DNA of 64,000 bases from Fictibacillus macauensis ZFHKF-1 (GCF_000269865.1 NZ_AKKV01000026.1:1-64000), one strand, 5' to 3'; positions 34,358-44,507 are shown, counted from the first letter of the stretch. The notes: a model not told the origin generated them from the letters alone. Numbers and translations: made by a program.

Positions 34358-35474
34358 AATGAAACGTAAAAGGATCCGTCGACTGCGTTGAAGCCATCAC
34401 TTCCGTCGCGTAATGCCCTGCTAATGCTTTTTGTAAATACTCGCACAAGCGCGGTTTCATAATTTTTTCAATGTGATGACCTGGATCAACGACCGATAAG
34501 CCGGCATATTGCGCATCATGCGCTGTATGATAATAAAGGTCACCCGTCACAAGTACATCCGCTCCCTTAGCGAGCGCGGCATGAATAAATTTATTACCAT
34601 CACCACCGACGACAGCTACTTTTTTTATAAGGCGATCGTGTCCTTTTACAGCGCGTAAAGAAGCAACGCCTAACGTGCCTTTTACATGTTGAATAAAAGC
34701 GTCAAATGACAGTGCTTCATGAAGTGTTCCTACAATACCGATGCCATACGTTTTGTGCTCGTTTTGCAACTCATACACATCATACGCTACCTCTTCATAC
34801 GGATGAACGTTATGCATTGCGGAAAGCACACGCGATAATCTATTAGAAGGCAAAACCGTTTCTAATTTCACTTCACGCACGTGTTCAATGTCTCCTTGTG
34901 AACCAAGAAAAGGCTGACTTCCTTCTAACGGCTTAAAGGTACCGGTTCCCTCACTACTAAAGGTGCAATGACTATAGTCACCAATATGACCTGCTCCAGC
35001 GGCTGCCAGCGCTTCTTTTACCTCTTCTACATGCGTTGTTGGCACATAGACAGCGAGCTTATACAACGTCTCTTTAGCCGTAACTTGTAAAAGAGACGTT
35101 TGCTCTAAGTGCAAGGCCTCTGCTAACCAATCATTCACGCCACCTTTAGCGATGTCTAAGTTTGTATGCGCCGCATAAACAGTAATGTTATGACGAAGCA
35201 GCTTCTCAATCATCCGCCCTTGCGAAGTGGCAGTATCAATGTTTTTTAGCGGTCGATAAATCATGGGATGATGCGCAATAATAAGTTGCACACCTTTTGC
35301 AATGGCCTCATCAACAACAGGCTCCAATACATCTAATACGACCATCACCTTTTCCACCGGAAGCGCTAAATTTCCTACTTGTAAACCAATTGGATCGCCT
35401 TCATAGGCTAGGTGCTTTGGCGCTAGCTTGTGAAGCTCGCCGATAACCTGATGTCCGTATGCATACTTTGTCAT
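34356..35474 (-). CDS. yqfO: Nif3-like dinuclear metal centre protein (YqfO)
   Basis: This 372-residue protein has the NIF3/DUF34 fold. The N-terminal half carries HHPMIYRPLKNID (metal ligands), AAHTNLDIAKGGVNDWLAE. A roughly 100-residue insert domain follows, starting near YKLAVYVPTTHVEEVKEAL. The C-terminal half closes the site with VTGDLYYHTAHDAQYAGLSVVDPGHH. Annotated in places as GTP cyclohydrolase type 2-like; the true substrate is uncertain. Its start overlaps trmK by 4 bp, and the two are translationally coupled. Confidence 0.93.
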   Translation of the reverse strand: MTKYAYGHQVIGELHKLAPKHLAYEGDPIGLQVGNLALPVEKVMVVLDVLEPVVDEAIAKGVQLIIAHHPMIYRPLKNIDTATSQGRMIEKLLRHNITVYAAHTNLDIAKGGVNDWLAEALHLEQTSLLQVTAKETLYKLAVYVPTTHVEEVKEALAAAGAGHIGDYSHCTFSSEGTGTFKPLEGSQPFLGSQGDIEHVREVKLETVLPSNRLSRVLSAMHNVHPYEEVAYDVYELQNEHKTYGIGIVGTLHEALSFDAFIQHVKGTLGVASLRAVKGHDRLIKKVAVVGGDGNKFIHAALAKGADVLVTGDLYYHTAHDAQYAGLSVVDPGHHIEKIMKPRLCEYLQKALAGHYATEVMASTQSTDPFTFH

Positions 35475-36175
35475 GCGAGAACCTCCTGAACCGCTGCGAT
35501 TTTCTTCGTAATGACTTGCTTTCGTTCTTCAATCTCTGCTGAACGCCCGTCTTTCATTTGCTGTAGTATGCGTGTCCATTGTTCCATTTCTAACGTCCAC
35601 TTTTCCCGAAAGGCATCGTTTTTTTCTTGCATTAAATAAGGACCAAGCAATAATTTTTGCGCAGCATTTTCCTCATAAAGCGTCCCATCTTGACCGAAAT
35701 CAGCAACGAGCACTTCATAGATCTTACCGTCTTCTTTCATAATGCGTTCCGCTACTAATGTCCATCCTTCTCTATGCAACCATTTGCGAATTGTTTCGCC
35801 ACCTACATTCGGTTGTAAAATTAAACGCGATACGCCTACAAGCTGATCTTTACCAGCTTCAAGAATGCTCGTAATCAATTGACCACCCATTCCACAAATC
35901 GTAACAACGTCTACTTCGTTTTCCCGTATAACAGCCAAGCCATCTCCTTTACGGACAGCAATGCTTTCTTCAAAGCCGGCTTCTTTCACTTCCTTAAGCG
36001 CAGAGTGATAAGGTCCATCATTTACTTCACCAGCGACACCTTTTGCTAGCTTGCCTTGAAGCATTAAGTAACATGGTAAGTACGCATGATCCGAACCGAT
36101 GTCGGCCAACACGACGCCTGACGGTACGAAATCTGCTACGGTTTGTAATCGTTGTGATAAATTATCTCTTTTCAT
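35471..36175 (-). CDS. trmK: tRNA (adenine-22-N1)-methyltransferase
   Basis: Makes m1A22 in tRNAs with SAM. This 234-residue protein has the Rossmann-like SAM site VLADIGSDHAYLP and the catalytic/cofactor loop VVTICGMGGQLI, then VSRLILQPNVGGETIRKWL. These match B. subtilis TrmK (YqfN). A C-terminal coiled-coil helix (RILQQMKDGRSAEIEERK) is also typical. Ribosome site AGGTGG before the ATG. yqfO overlaps it by 4 bp at the stop. Confidence 0.94.
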   Translation of the reverse strand: MKRDNLSQRLQTVADFVPSGVVLADIGSDHAYLPCYLMLQGKLAKGVAGEVNDGPYHSALKEVKEAGFEESIAVRKGDGLAVIRENEVDVVTICGMGGQLITSILEAGKDQLVGVSRLILQPNVGGETIRKWLHREGWTLVAERIMKEDGKIYEVLVADFGQDGTLYEENAAQKLLLGPYLMQEKNDAFREKWTLEMEQWTRILQQMKDGRSAEIEERKQVITKKIAAVQEVLA

Positions 36176-36233
36176 TTCAATCCACCTATAATCAATGTTT
36201 TTCTCTCTTCTATTATTAACAGGCTCTTAAGAA

Positions 36234-36289
36234 AAAAGCAAAGCTGACTGAGTGAATTCGCATGAATGCGAAGACGTTCAGTCAGCTTT
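36234..36289 (-). terminator. cccA terminator
   Basis: Arms AAAGCTGACTG (36240-36250) and CAGTCAGCTTT (36279-36289), with a smaller TTCGCATGAATGCGAA hairpin in the loop. CTTTTTTC follows on the minus strand. Confidence 0.82.
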
Positions 36290-36296
36290 ACACTGC

Positions 36297-36641
36297 TTAT
36301 TTTTTCTCTGATAACCATTTAGCGATAATTTGTGCTTCTTCACCTTTTACAACACCAGCGGGCATTTTGCCACCTTTACCATTTTTAATAATGTTAGAGA
36401 TGTCTGCTTTTGAAAGTTTAGCGCCAGCTTTTTGTAAGTTAGGCCCTACTTTTCCTTCAAGCTTCTCGCCATGACAAGAAGCGCAGTTCTTTTTAAAGAT
36501 AGCATCTGGATTTAGTGCAGCTTGTTCCTTTGCTTTCTTTGCTTCGTCTTGTTTATGTATGCCCCAAAATGAAATGCCGATGATGAGAATAATGCCGATC
36601 ACTGCAGTAAATGCAAAAGGAATTAGCGGATTACGTTTCAT
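36297..36641 (-). CDS. cccA: Cytochrome c-550 (CccA)
   Basis: Membrane-anchored electron carrier. 114 residues from the ATG at 36641, behind AAGGAGGAAC. The N-terminal TM anchor is about residues 8-26. A flexible KEQAALN linker follows, then a haem-c domain with CASCH (C53, C56, H57) and the axial methionine in KMPAG (M93). It should carry electrons to the aa3/caa3 oxidase. B. subtilis cccA lies directly next to sigA; here two acyl-CoA genes separate them. Confidence 0.94.
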   Translation of the reverse strand: MKRNPLIPFAFTAVIGIILIIGISFWGIHKQDEAKKAKEQAALNPDAIFKKNCASCHGEKLEGKVGPNLQKAGAKLSKADISNIIKNGKGGKMPAGVVKGEEAQIIAKWLSEKK

Positions 36642-36789
36642 AACAGTTCCTCCTTTATCTGTTCTACAATGGATGTACATTTTTGCCTTCTTATGTAATT
36701 GTTAACAATCCATTTCTTATTTTACTTGAAAATCATAGGGAAGGAAAGGAAAAGTTACACAATTCTCCTTTAGAACGCATGGTAAATAG

Positions 36790-36816
36790 GAAATCGTCCG
36801 CTAGGGAGCGGACGAT
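36790..36816 (-). terminator. Terminator of the acyl-CoA synthetase gene
   Basis: Arms ATCGTCCGCT (36793-36802) and AGCGGACGAT (36807-36816), perfect 10-bp stem with AGGG loop. TTTCCTATTT follows on the minus strand, and the stop codon overlaps the arm. Confidence 0.82.
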
Positions 36817-38435
36817 CAGCTCATGATTCCCTTTGTGCGTGAAATCAATTGGCGAGCTTCTTCTCGTAATTTGTATTTTTGAATTTTTCCAGACGCAGTC
36901 ATTGGGTACTCTTTGACGAAAAAAATATATTCCGGAATTTTAAACTTGGCGATTTGACCCGTGCAATACGTTATGATTTCTTCAGCACTCACCTGTTTTC
37001 CTTCTTTCAACCGAATGCTAGCCGCTACTTTTTCGCCATATTTCTCATCAGGCACACCGATGACTTGTACATCGAGAATGGCTGGATGGCTGTATAAAAA
37101 TTCTTCCACCTCACGAGGATAAATGTTCTCGCCACCTCGAATAATCATATCTTTTAAACGGCCCGTAATCGTGACATAACCGTCCTCATCCATAACCGCT
37201 AAATCTCCCGTATGCAACCAACCTTCTTGATCAATGGCTGCCATCGTCGCGTCTGGCATCTTGTAATAGCCTTTCATCACATGATAGCCACGCGTACAAA
37301 GCTCACCAGGCTGTCCAATGGCCACTTCTTCATTTGTTACCGGATCAACGACTTTAATCTCCACACCAGGATGTTTCTTACCAACCGTTTTCACCCGTTT
37401 TTCAATAGGATCTTCTGGTCTTGTTTGGGTAAACACTGGTGAAGTTTCCGTTTGTCCATAGGCGATGGTAATTTCCGACATTCCCATGGCATTAATGACC
37501 TTTTTCATAACTTCAATCGGACATGTAGAACCAGCCATTACACCTGTGCGGAGTGACGATAAATCAAATTGTGAAAACTGCTCATCGTTCAGCTCGGCAA
37601 TAAACATCGTCGGCACGCCATGAAGGGCCGTACACTTCTCTTTTTCAACCGTTTGCAACACGTCTCTTGGGTTAAATTGAACGATTGGCACCATTGTTGC
37701 GCCTGCCGTCATGGCCGTTAGCGTACCAATGACACAACCAAAACAATGAAAAAACGGCACTGGTATACATAACGAATCTTCTGCTGTTAGCTTCATCGCT
37801 TCGGCAAGGCGCTCGGCATTGCCTAACACGTTGTTATGCGTGAGCATGACGCCTTTTGGAAAGCCTGTCGTCCCAGACGTATATTGCATATTAATAACAT
37901 CATCAGGATCCAGTGATTGTTCAATGGTGTATAACGTTTCATCCGTAATGTTCGCTCCATTGAGCAACAGGTGATCCCAACTCATCATGTTTTGGGGTGA
38001 TTGTGGCCCAATGTGTACAAAAGATTCAAGGAGTGGAAATTGCTCCTTCTTTCGCATAACTTCTTGAGCCATTTCAACATAGGATGCGTCCCTATAGCCA
38101 TCGATTAAGAACAGCATTTTCGTATCCGATTGTTTTAGTAGATATTCTAACTCTGCTTGCTGATAGCTTGTATTCACGGTAACAAGAACCGCACCGATGC
38201 GAGCAGAACCAAACTGCAACAACACCCACTCAGGGACATTTGTTGCCCATACAGCAATGTGGTCCCCCTTTTGAATACCAGCAGCCAGCAAGCCCTTTGC
38301 AACCGCTTCTGTCGCTTTATAAAAAGCCTCATACGTATAGCGAATGTTCTCTTTGCTATACACAACCGCTTCCTTGTGACCGTAAGCATCCACTTGTTCT
38401 TTTAACCGCGCTCCAATCGTTATTGGACGTTCCAT
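36816..38435 (-). CDS. Fatty-acid/acyl-CoA synthetase, AMP-binding family
   Basis: Activates a carboxylate to its CoA thioester by an acyl-adenylate. This 539-residue protein has the AMP-binding P-loop YTSGTTGFPKG and the A5 motif IAYGQTETSPVF. It also has the A8 region DLAVMDEDGYVTITGRLKDMI with A10 ASGKIQKYKLRE, which carries the catalytic lysine. It resembles B. subtilis YngI more than long-chain LcfA. GGGGTGAG before the ATG. It lies 26 bp downstream of an acyl-CoA dehydrogenase gene and is probably cotranscribed with it under a cre site, like the yngJ-yngI pair of branched-chain acid catabolism. Confidence 0.9.
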   Translation of the reverse strand: MERPITIGARLKEQVDAYGHKEAVVYSKENIRYTYEAFYKATEAVAKGLLAAGIQKGDHIAVWATNVPEWVLLQFGSARIGAVLVTVNTSYQQAELEYLLKQSDTKMLFLIDGYRDASYVEMAQEVMRKKEQFPLLESFVHIGPQSPQNMMSWDHLLLNGANITDETLYTIEQSLDPDDVINMQYTSGTTGFPKGVMLTHNNVLGNAERLAEAMKLTAEDSLCIPVPFFHCFGCVIGTLTAMTAGATMVPIVQFNPRDVLQTVEKEKCTALHGVPTMFIAELNDEQFSQFDLSSLRTGVMAGSTCPIEVMKKVINAMGMSEITIAYGQTETSPVFTQTRPEDPIEKRVKTVGKKHPGVEIKVVDPVTNEEVAIGQPGELCTRGYHVMKGYYKMPDATMAAIDQEGWLHTGDLAVMDEDGYVTITGRLKDMIIRGGENIYPREVEEFLYSHPAILDVQVIGVPDEKYGEKVAASIRLKEGKQVSAEEIITYCTGQIAKFKIPEYIFFVKEYPMTASGKIQKYKLREEARQLISRTKGIMS

Positions 38436-38461
38436 CTACTGCTCACCCCATATTCAGTGTA

Positions 38462-39601
38462 TTAACAGCCAATTTCTCGTGCAATGACCATGCGTTGTAC
38501 TTCTGATGTACCTTCACCAATTTCAGTAAGCTTAGCATCTCTAAAGAAACGTTCCACTTGGTAATCGCGCATATAACCGTATCCACCATGAATTTGTACG
38601 GCTTCTGAGCAAATTTGCATGCATGACTCGGATGCATATAACTTAGCCATTGCCGCTTCTTTTGAGAATTTCTTGCCTTGATCCTTTAACCAGGCTGCTT
38701 TATACACCATGTTCCTAGCAAGCTCAATTTTCATGGCCATATCTGCAAGTTTAAATTGAATGGCTTGGAATTTTGATAGGGTAGAACCGAATTGCTTCCG
38801 CTCATTGGCATAAGCAAGTGCTCGATCATAAGCAGCTTGTGCAATCCCGACCGCCATCGCTCCAATACCAATACGGCCACCATCAAGCGTAATTAAAAAT
38901 TGCTTAAAGCCTTCTCCTTGCTTGCCTAGTAGGTTCTCTTTCGGCACTGTCACCCCATCAATAACGAGCTCTGTCGTGTTTGAAGAATGAAGACCAAGCT
39001 TTTCGTAATTATCGATAACGGTAAAACCTTTTGCATCGGTTGGAACGATAATCGCACTAATTTCTTTTTTGCCATGCTCATTTCCTGTAATGGCTGTTAG
39101 CGCCAAATGCTTCGCATAGCTCGCATTCGTAATGTAACATTTGCTACCATTAATGACCCACTGATCGCCTTCTAGCTTTGCAGTCGTTTGTGTTCCACCC
39201 GCATCAGAACCAGCATTTGGCTCCGTCAATCCGAACGCACCAAACGATTCTCCTGTACAAATCGGAACTAAATATTTTTCTTTTTGTTCTTCTGTACCAA
39301 ACAAATAAAGAGGTGCTCCTCCTAAAGAGACGTGAGCTGAATACGTAATCCCTGTTGAGCCACAAGCGCGGCTTAATTCTTCAACAGCGATGGCAAATGA
39401 AATCGTGTCCGCTCCTCCACCTCCATATTGTTCAGGAAACGGCAATCCCATGATGCCAAGCTTCCCTAATTTTTTAAAAATTTCAAGTGGAAATGCTTTG
39501 TCCTTGTCTCGTTGTTCTGCTCCTGGCGCGACTTCCTCATCAGCAAACTCTTTCATCATCTTTTGAATCATTGCCTGTTCATCTGTTAATGCGTAGTTCA
39601 T
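38462..39601 (-). CDS. Acyl-CoA dehydrogenase (short/branched-chain type)
   Basis: FAD enzyme oxidising an acyl-CoA to its 2-enoyl-CoA. 379 residues from the ATG at 39601, behind AAGGTGGGG; the longer frame lacks a ribosome site. Motifs are [19 protein letters not shown] and [13 protein letters not shown], with [23 protein letters not shown] near the C-terminus. The base (glutamate) lies just after, in [11 protein letters not shown]. Similar to isovaleryl-/butyryl-CoA dehydrogenases (B. subtilis YngJ/AcdA). First gene of the pair, with a promoter and perfect cre site upstream. Confidence 0.92.
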   Translation of the reverse strand: MNYALTDEQAMIQKMMKEFADEEVAPGAEQRDKDKAFPLEIFKKLGKLGIMGLPFPEQYGGGGADTISFAIAVEELSRACGSTGITYSAHVSLGGAPLYLFGTEEQKEKYLVPICTGESFGAFGLTEPNAGSDAGGTQTTAKLEGDQWVINGSKCYITNASYAKHLALTAITGNEHGKKEISAIIVPTDAKGFTVIDNYEKLGLHSSNTTELVIDGVTVPKENLLGKQGEGFKQFLITLDGGRIGIGAMAVGIAQAAYDRALAYANERKQFGSTLSKFQAIQFKLADMAMKIELARNMVYKAAWLKDQGKKFSKEAAMAKLYASESCMQICSEAVQIHGGYGYMRDYQVERFFRDAKLTEIGEGTSEVQRMVIAREIGC

Positions 39602-39638
39602 GGATGACCCCACCTTTTTGTTAAATTTCTCCATTGTG

Positions 39639-39687
39639 TGTAATCGCTTTCAAGTTTATTATAGATATAAAGCCAGAATTTTTACAA
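39639..39687 (-). promoter_or_regulatory. Promoter with catabolite-response element (cre) for the acyl-CoA genes
   Basis: TGTAATCGCTTTCA (39639-39652) matches the CcpA consensus TGWAANCGNTNWCA at every position. On the minus strand -10 TATAAT (39658-39663) and -35 TTGTAA (39682-39687, 18-base spacer) precede it. The cre therefore covers the start point and would block transcription in glucose. Confidence 0.72.
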
Positions 39688-39746
39688 CATTAACATTTTT
39701 ATTTTTTTCTACTCTTTCCTTTTTAAGGATTATTTTCTGAGACGAT

Positions 39747-39776
39747 TTGCATTCACCTAACGTTTTCTAGTACAAT
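39747..39776 (+). promoter_or_regulatory. Possible plus-strand promoter in the intergenic region
   Basis: -35 TTGCAT (39747-39752) and -10 TACAAT (39771-39776), 18-base spacer, pointing towards the sigA terminator. No coding frame follows within the gap. It could serve a short RNA or be chance. Confidence 0.3.
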
Positions 39777-39843
39777 TAAAATACTTGGAAAATATGTTTG
39801 ATCTTAACAGAAATTACGACAAAATGCACCCTTTTTTCACGAC

Positions 39844-39870
39844 AAAAAAGCCTGCACAAAGGCAGGCTTT
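39844..39870 (-). terminator. sigA terminator
   Basis: Arms AAAGCCTGC (39847-39855) and GCAGGCTTT (39862-39870) with a 6-base loop, then TTTTTTGTC on the minus strand. Confidence 0.88.
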
Positions 39871-39882
39871 CTCATATGGTTT

Positions 39883-41013
39883 CTATTCGAGGAAATCCTT
39901 TAGTCGTTTACTACGGCTTGGGTGGCGGAGCTTACGTAAAGCTTTCGCTTCAATTTGACGAATACGTTCACGAGTAACGCCAAATACTTTCCCTACTTCT
40001 TCAAGAGTACGCGTACGTCCATCATCAAGACCGAAACGCAAACGAAGCACGTTTTCTTCACGATCCGTTAACGTATCAAGCACATCTTCAAGTTGTTCTT
40101 TTAACAACTCATAAGCCGCTGCTTCCGATGGCGCTAGCGCATCTTGGTCTTCAATGAAATCACCAAGGTGTGAATCATCTTCTTCACCAATCGGTGTTTC
40201 TAAAGACACAGGCTCTTGAGCAATTTTTAAAATTTCACGAACTTTATCCGGCGTCAGTTCCATTTCAGCACCGATTTCTTCCGGTGACGGCTCGCGACCA
40301 AGATCTTGAAGTAACTGACGTTGAACACGAATTAATTTATTAATCGTTTCAACCATATGAACTGGAATACGAATGGTACGCGCTTGGTCAGCAATCGCAC
40401 GTGTAATCGCTTGGCGAATCCACCACGTTGCATACGTACTAAATTTATACCCTTTGCGGTAATCAAATTTTTCAACCGCTTTAATAAGACCCATGTTTCC
40501 TTCTTGAATCAGATCCAAGAAGAGCATGCCACGACCAACATAACGCTTGGCAATACTTACAACGAGACGTAAGTTTGCTTCTGCAAGTCGACGTTTCGCC
40601 TCTTCATCGCCTTCTTCAATACGCTTAGCAAGAGAAATCTCTTCTTCAGCTGATAGTAGGTCAACACGTCCGATTTCTTTTAAATACATGCGGACAGGGT
40701 CGTTAATCTTAACCCCAGGAGGAACGCTTAAATCATTAAGATCGAATTCTTCTTCTTCTTCTTTTCCTGCTACAAACTTCGGTTCCTCTTCACTGTCATC
40801 ATCTGTATCATCTGATACGTCGACCCCTTGTTCTTCAAGAAAATTATAGAACTCATCCATCTGTTCCGAATCTTGTTCAAATGGGGCTAATTTATTCGTG
40901 ATAACTGAGTAAGTGAGCACCCCGTTCTTTTTACCTACTTCAACTAATTGCTCTTTTACTTGATCGATGGTTAATTCGCCTTCCGTCTCGCGACGATTGG
41001 GTTTCTCAGCCAT
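39883..41013 (-). CDS. sigA: RNA polymerase primary sigma factor SigA
   Basis: Main housekeeping sigma factor, 376 residues from the ATG at 41013, behind GGAGGGGA. Region 1.1 is N-terminal and acidic ([20 protein letters not shown]). Region 1.2/2 follows ([41 protein letters not shown]). Region 3 is in [13 protein letters not shown], and region 4.2 ends in [19 protein letters not shown]. Cotranscribed with dnaG upstream (33-bp gap), as in the Bacillus macromolecular synthesis operon. Confidence 0.97.
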   Translation of the reverse strand: MAEKPNRRETEGELTIDQVKEQLVEVGKKNGVLTYSVITNKLAPFEQDSEQMDEFYNFLEEQGVDVSDDTDDDSEEEPKFVAGKEEEEEFDLNDLSVPPGVKINDPVRMYLKEIGRVDLLSAEEEISLAKRIEEGDEEAKRRLAEANLRLVVSIAKRYVGRGMLFLDLIQEGNMGLIKAVEKFDYRKGYKFSTYATWWIRQAITRAIADQARTIRIPVHMVETINKLIRVQRQLLQDLGREPSPEEIGAEMELTPDKVREILKIAQEPVSLETPIGEEDDSHLGDFIEDQDALAPSEAAAYELLKEQLEDVLDTLTDREENVLRLRFGLDDGRTRTLEEVGKVFGVTRERIRQIEAKALRKLRHPSRSKRLKDFLE

Positions 41014-41046
41014 TCGATCCCCTCCTTCCACACTTCAGAAAAAAAA

Positions 41047-42861
41047 TTATGAACCTTTTAATTCCTTTTTCATTTGAAGTATCTCCATTGCTATTTGGGC
41101 TGCTTTCGCAAAGTCTTGCCCGCGTTCTGCTTCCTTCTTGCGCTTTTCCTTTTCCTGAATCTCAAGATACCTCGGATAGTCAGCGATTCTTCTTATATAA
41201 TCACTCATTTCCTTTTCGGAAAGATCATCATTCACAGTCAGCATGGCTAGTTCCGAAACGATGCGCTTTAACTTTTCGTCTTCAATGCGTTGCAGTAACA
41301 ACCCAGCATTTGGCACATTTCCTTCTTCATAGAAGGCATATAAATACGCTGCAATCGCACGATATTCTTCAATGTTAAAGCCTGCACCAAGCAACTCTTG
41401 CACCGAGATGGCAGTATCTGCATTCTTGAGCATATGCGCTAGCAAAATTCGCTCGGCATTTTGGTGAGCCGGCAAAAGTGGCTTGTTTAAATACGTTATA
41501 CTTCTAGGTTTATTATTCCTGTTTGTATCAACATTATCCTTTTTTTGCTTTTGCTTCTGTTGCTTGTTTATTTGAAACTGCTGCTGTTTCAGCGCTTCCA
41601 GCGAGAGATTGAATTCATCAGCAAGCTGTCGCAAATAGTGGTCTTTCTCCACTGCATTTTTGAGCAAGCTAATTTCTTTCACTACCTCTTCGATATAGAG
41701 CATGCGTTCTCCTTCATCGTTAAGGTTTTTCCCTCGGCGGAAATATTGGATTTTAAATGCCATTACGGTTAAACTTGCCCCTATTACATCCCTGTTAAAC
41801 TTCTCTGCACCAAATTTTTGGATATAGTCATCGGGATCAAGTCCATCTGGCATTTGTGCAATTTTTACGTTGCACTCTGCTTTTGCTAAAATACTAGATG
41901 CTCGAAAGGTTGCTTCGATTCCTGCCTGATCGGAGTCATAGCAAATGACAATCGATGCGACGTTTCGTTTAAGAAGTTTGGCTTGATCGTCTGTAAGCGA
42001 CGTTCCTAACGTAGCCACACCGTTTGTTACGCCTGCTCGCCAAGCCGCGATCGTATCTACATAGCCTTCAAACAAGACTGCTTGTTGTTTCTTGCGCATG
42101 TTAGGTCTTGCCAGGTGCATGCCATATAGATTCGAACCTTTGTTAAAAATGAGCGTTTCTGGGCTGTTTAAATATTTGGGTTCGCCTTCATCAAGTATGC
42201 GTCCCCCAAAACCAATTGTTTTACCGTTTCGATCCCAAATCGGAAACATAATACGGTCTCGAAATCGATCGAAATATTTGCCATCAAACTCTCGCTTGCC
42301 TAGCAATCCTGCCTGCATACAAAGTTCTAGCGGCACATTACGACGCATGAGAAAGCTCGTTGCTGTATCCCATGAATTTGGCGCATAACCAATTTGAAAC
42401 CGAGCAATTGTTTCTTCGTCAAATCCCCGATTTTTCAAATATTGCAATGCTTTGGCTCCTTGCGCTGTATTGACAAGACAATGATGATACAACTTAGCCA
42501 ATAGCTCATGAGCCTCCATCATTGCGACTTTATCATCGGCTTTCTTACCGGATGGCTGTTGTTGTAGCTGTGGCAAGCTAATACCGGTTTTAGAAGCAAT
42601 CTGTTGAACGGCTTCTAAGAACGAAAAGCCTTCTATGTTCATTAAGAAGGAAAAGGCATTTCCACCAGCTCCACAGCCGAAGCAATGATAAATTTGTTTT
42701 TCAGGAGATACAGAAAAAGAAGGGGATTTCTCACCATGAAATGGACAGAGTCCAAAATAGTTGCGCCCTTGCTTTTTCAAAGATACATAGTCACCAATCA
42801 AATCAACAATATCTTGTGACGAACGAACCTTTTCAATCAGTTCCTCTGGAATTCTTTCCAT
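41047..42861 (-). CDS. dnaG: DNA primase
   Basis: Makes RNA primers for replication. 604 residues from the ATG at 42861; AAGTGGTG lies ahead. The zinc-binding domain has C39, H42, C60 and C63 (LCPFHGEKSPSF, YHCFGCGAGG). The TOPRIM domain has FEGYVDTIAAWRAG and CYDSDQAGIEA. The C-terminal helicase-binding region starts after the Gln/Lys-rich linker (KQQQFQINKQQKQKQKKD). It lies in the dnaG-sigA unit. Confidence 0.96.
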   Translation of the reverse strand: MERIPEELIEKVRSSQDIVDLIGDYVSLKKQGRNYFGLCPFHGEKSPSFSVSPEKQIYHCFGCGAGGNAFSFLMNIEGFSFLEAVQQIASKTGISLPQLQQQPSGKKADDKVAMMEAHELLAKLYHHCLVNTAQGAKALQYLKNRGFDEETIARFQIGYAPNSWDTATSFLMRRNVPLELCMQAGLLGKREFDGKYFDRFRDRIMFPIWDRNGKTIGFGGRILDEGEPKYLNSPETLIFNKGSNLYGMHLARPNMRKKQQAVLFEGYVDTIAAWRAGVTNGVATLGTSLTDDQAKLLKRNVASIVICYDSDQAGIEATFRASSILAKAECNVKIAQMPDGLDPDDYIQKFGAEKFNRDVIGASLTVMAFKIQYFRRGKNLNDEGERMLYIEEVVKEISLLKNAVEKDHYLRQLADEFNLSLEALKQQQFQINKQQKQKQKKDNVDTNRNNKPRSITYLNKPLLPAHQNAERILLAHMLKNADTAISVQELLGAGFNIEEYRAIAAYLYAFYEEGNVPNAGLLLQRIEDEKLKRIVSELAMLTVNDDLSEKEMSDYIRRIADYPRYLEIQEKEKRKKEAERGQDFAKAAQIAMEILQMKKELKGS

Positions 42862-42944
42862 GGTCAACACCACTTTATTTACATTCCCAGCTGTGAAAAA
42901 AATCACACAGGGTATAGTATTTCGTTATCTTTCCGTAAAATCCT

Positions 42945-43424
42945 TCAACATTCGACGATTTTTTTAAATTGCTTGCAAAAACGCTCTACATCACTTGTTA
43001 AAAACTTAGCGGGACCTTTCGTTCGATGGCCGGCTCGCCGCTCCTTTCCCGACAAGTACCGCTCAAATAACAAGCGATCCATTTCTTCTTCACTATACAT
43101 GTACCCGCGAGGATGAATAACTGTAACGCCTTTTTTCATGAGAATGCTCGCTAATCCATAATCTTGCGTAACAGCAACATCACCAGAAGCACTGTGATTC
43201 ATCACATACAAATCAACCGCTTCCGCCTCCGAATCAACGACTACCCATTCTATCCCCTGTTCTGGCTCTGTAAAGTGTGCATAAGAAATAACAAATGATA
43301 CAAGCAACGACATTTCCCGACATTGTTCGATAATCGCTCGTTTAATAGGGCCTGGACAAGCGTCGCCATCCACCCATACTTTCCTTATAGAATCAGACAT
43401 ATTGTAGATTTCTACATCCTCCAT
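42945..43424 (-). CDS. yqxD: UPF0178/YaiI family protein (YqxD)
   Basis: 159 residues from the ATG at 43424, with AGGAGAAGG six bases ahead. The start VWVDGDACPGPIKRA and the middle VTQDYGLASILMKKG with VIHPRGYMYSEEEMD form the conserved UPF0178 pattern, a PIN-like fold with acidic residues (DGDAC, TQDYG). This hints at a nuclease but no activity is established. It is immediately upstream of dnaG, as in B. subtilis. Confidence 0.9.
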   Translation of the reverse strand: MEDVEIYNMSDSIRKVWVDGDACPGPIKRAIIEQCREMSLLVSFVISYAHFTEPEQGIEWVVVDSEAEAVDLYVMNHSASGDVAVTQDYGLASILMKKGVTVIHPRGYMYSEEEMDRLLFERYLSGKERRAGHRTKGPAKFLTSDVERFCKQFKKIVEC

Positions 43425-43617
43425 AAGATTCCTTCTCCTAAACACATTCTGTCGAAGAAAACCTCATTTTGTTTTTAAACGTTGTTTTTCTTTAACAAAT
43501 GATTACAAAACACGCGGATCCATTCATTTCTAACCTTATTCTAGGTGTACTTTATAACTTTTAATCACAATTTTATATTATAACTAAAAACTATGAATAA
43601 AGCTAGAAAAAATGCCC

Positions 43618-43656
43618 GTAAAAAATCGTGCGAATCTCTCTTTATCCGCACGATTT
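43618..43656 (-). terminator. yqfL terminator
   Basis: Arms AAATCGTGCG (43623-43632) and CGCACGATTT (43647-43656), then TTTTTTAC on the minus strand. It separates ccpN-yqfL from yqxD. The remaining approximately 190 bases to 43424 are AT-rich with no clear gene. Confidence 0.85.
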
Positions 43657-43682
43657 CTTCGTTGACCAGCTACAGTCAGCCA

Positions 43683-44507
43683 TTAACGATAGCTTTTTCC
43701 GATGTAAATGTTGTAAATATGATTCGCTGATTCTTCTACCGCTTTGTTGGAAACATCTACGACCCGACACCCAATTTTTTTAACGATTGCATCAAAGTAC
43801 GCCAATTCTTGATGAATGCGGTTCATGTTGGCATAGTTTGCTTCCGCATTTAAACCAAGAGCCATGAGGCGTTCTTTGCGAATATCATTTAACTTTTCCG
43901 CCGTAATCCCTAAGCCAAAACATTTTCGTGGCGATACTTTAAACAGCTCTTCCGGTGGTTCTACTTCAGGAACGAGCGGCACATTAGCCACCTTCAAACG
44001 CTTGTGCGCTAAATATTGAGAGAGCGGCGTTTTGGATGTTCTCGAAACACCAATCAATACGATGTCCGCTTTTAAAATCCCCCGAGGATCGCGACCATCA
44101 TCATATTTGACAGCAAATTCAATCGCCTCTACTTTTCGGAAATAATCATCATCCAATTGATGAACAATGCCAGGCTCATATCGTGGCACTTGTTGAAGCA
44201 AGCCTTGCAAGTTCGTCATCATCGGTCCGATAATATCAATGGCCACCACCTGGCTAGCCGCCGCTTCTTCAAGCAAACAGTCTTTCATTTCAGGGATCAC
44301 GAGCGTAAAGGCAATGAGTGCTTCTTGCTCTTTTGCGAGTGCTACGACTTCTTTAATCGTCTCTTTATCTTCAACATAAGGAACGCGTTTTAGTTCAAGT
44401 GCCGCTGAATTAAATTGACTCGCTGCTGCTTTCACAACGAGTTCTGCTGTTTCCCCAACCGAATCAGATACTATGTAAACCACCGGACGTTTTCTAAGAA
44501 CTGACAT
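43683..44507 (-). CDS. yqfL: Pyruvate, phosphate dikinase regulatory protein (YqfL)
   Basis: Bifunctional kinase/pyrophosphorylase of the PSRP family, which controls PPDK activity by ADP-dependent phosphorylation. This 274-residue protein has the P-loop [15 protein letters not shown]. It has the N-terminal [17 protein letters not shown] block and a basic [17 protein letters not shown]. In B. subtilis YqfL is needed for the function of CcpN-controlled gluconeogenesis. GGAGGT precedes the ATG. It follows ccpN by 22 bp in the same unit. Confidence 0.94.
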   Translation of the reverse strand: MSVLRKRPVVYIVSDSVGETAELVVKAAASQFNSAALELKRVPYVEDKETIKEVVALAKEQEALIAFTLVIPEMKDCLLEEAAASQVVAIDIIGPMMTNLQGLLQQVPRYEPGIVHQLDDDYFRKVEAIEFAVKYDDGRDPRGILKADIVLIGVSRTSKTPLSQYLAHKRLKVANVPLVPEVEPPEELFKVSPRKCFGLGITAEKLNDIRKERLMALGLNAEANYANMNRIHQELAYFDAIVKKIGCRVVDVSNKAVEESANHIYNIYIGKSYR

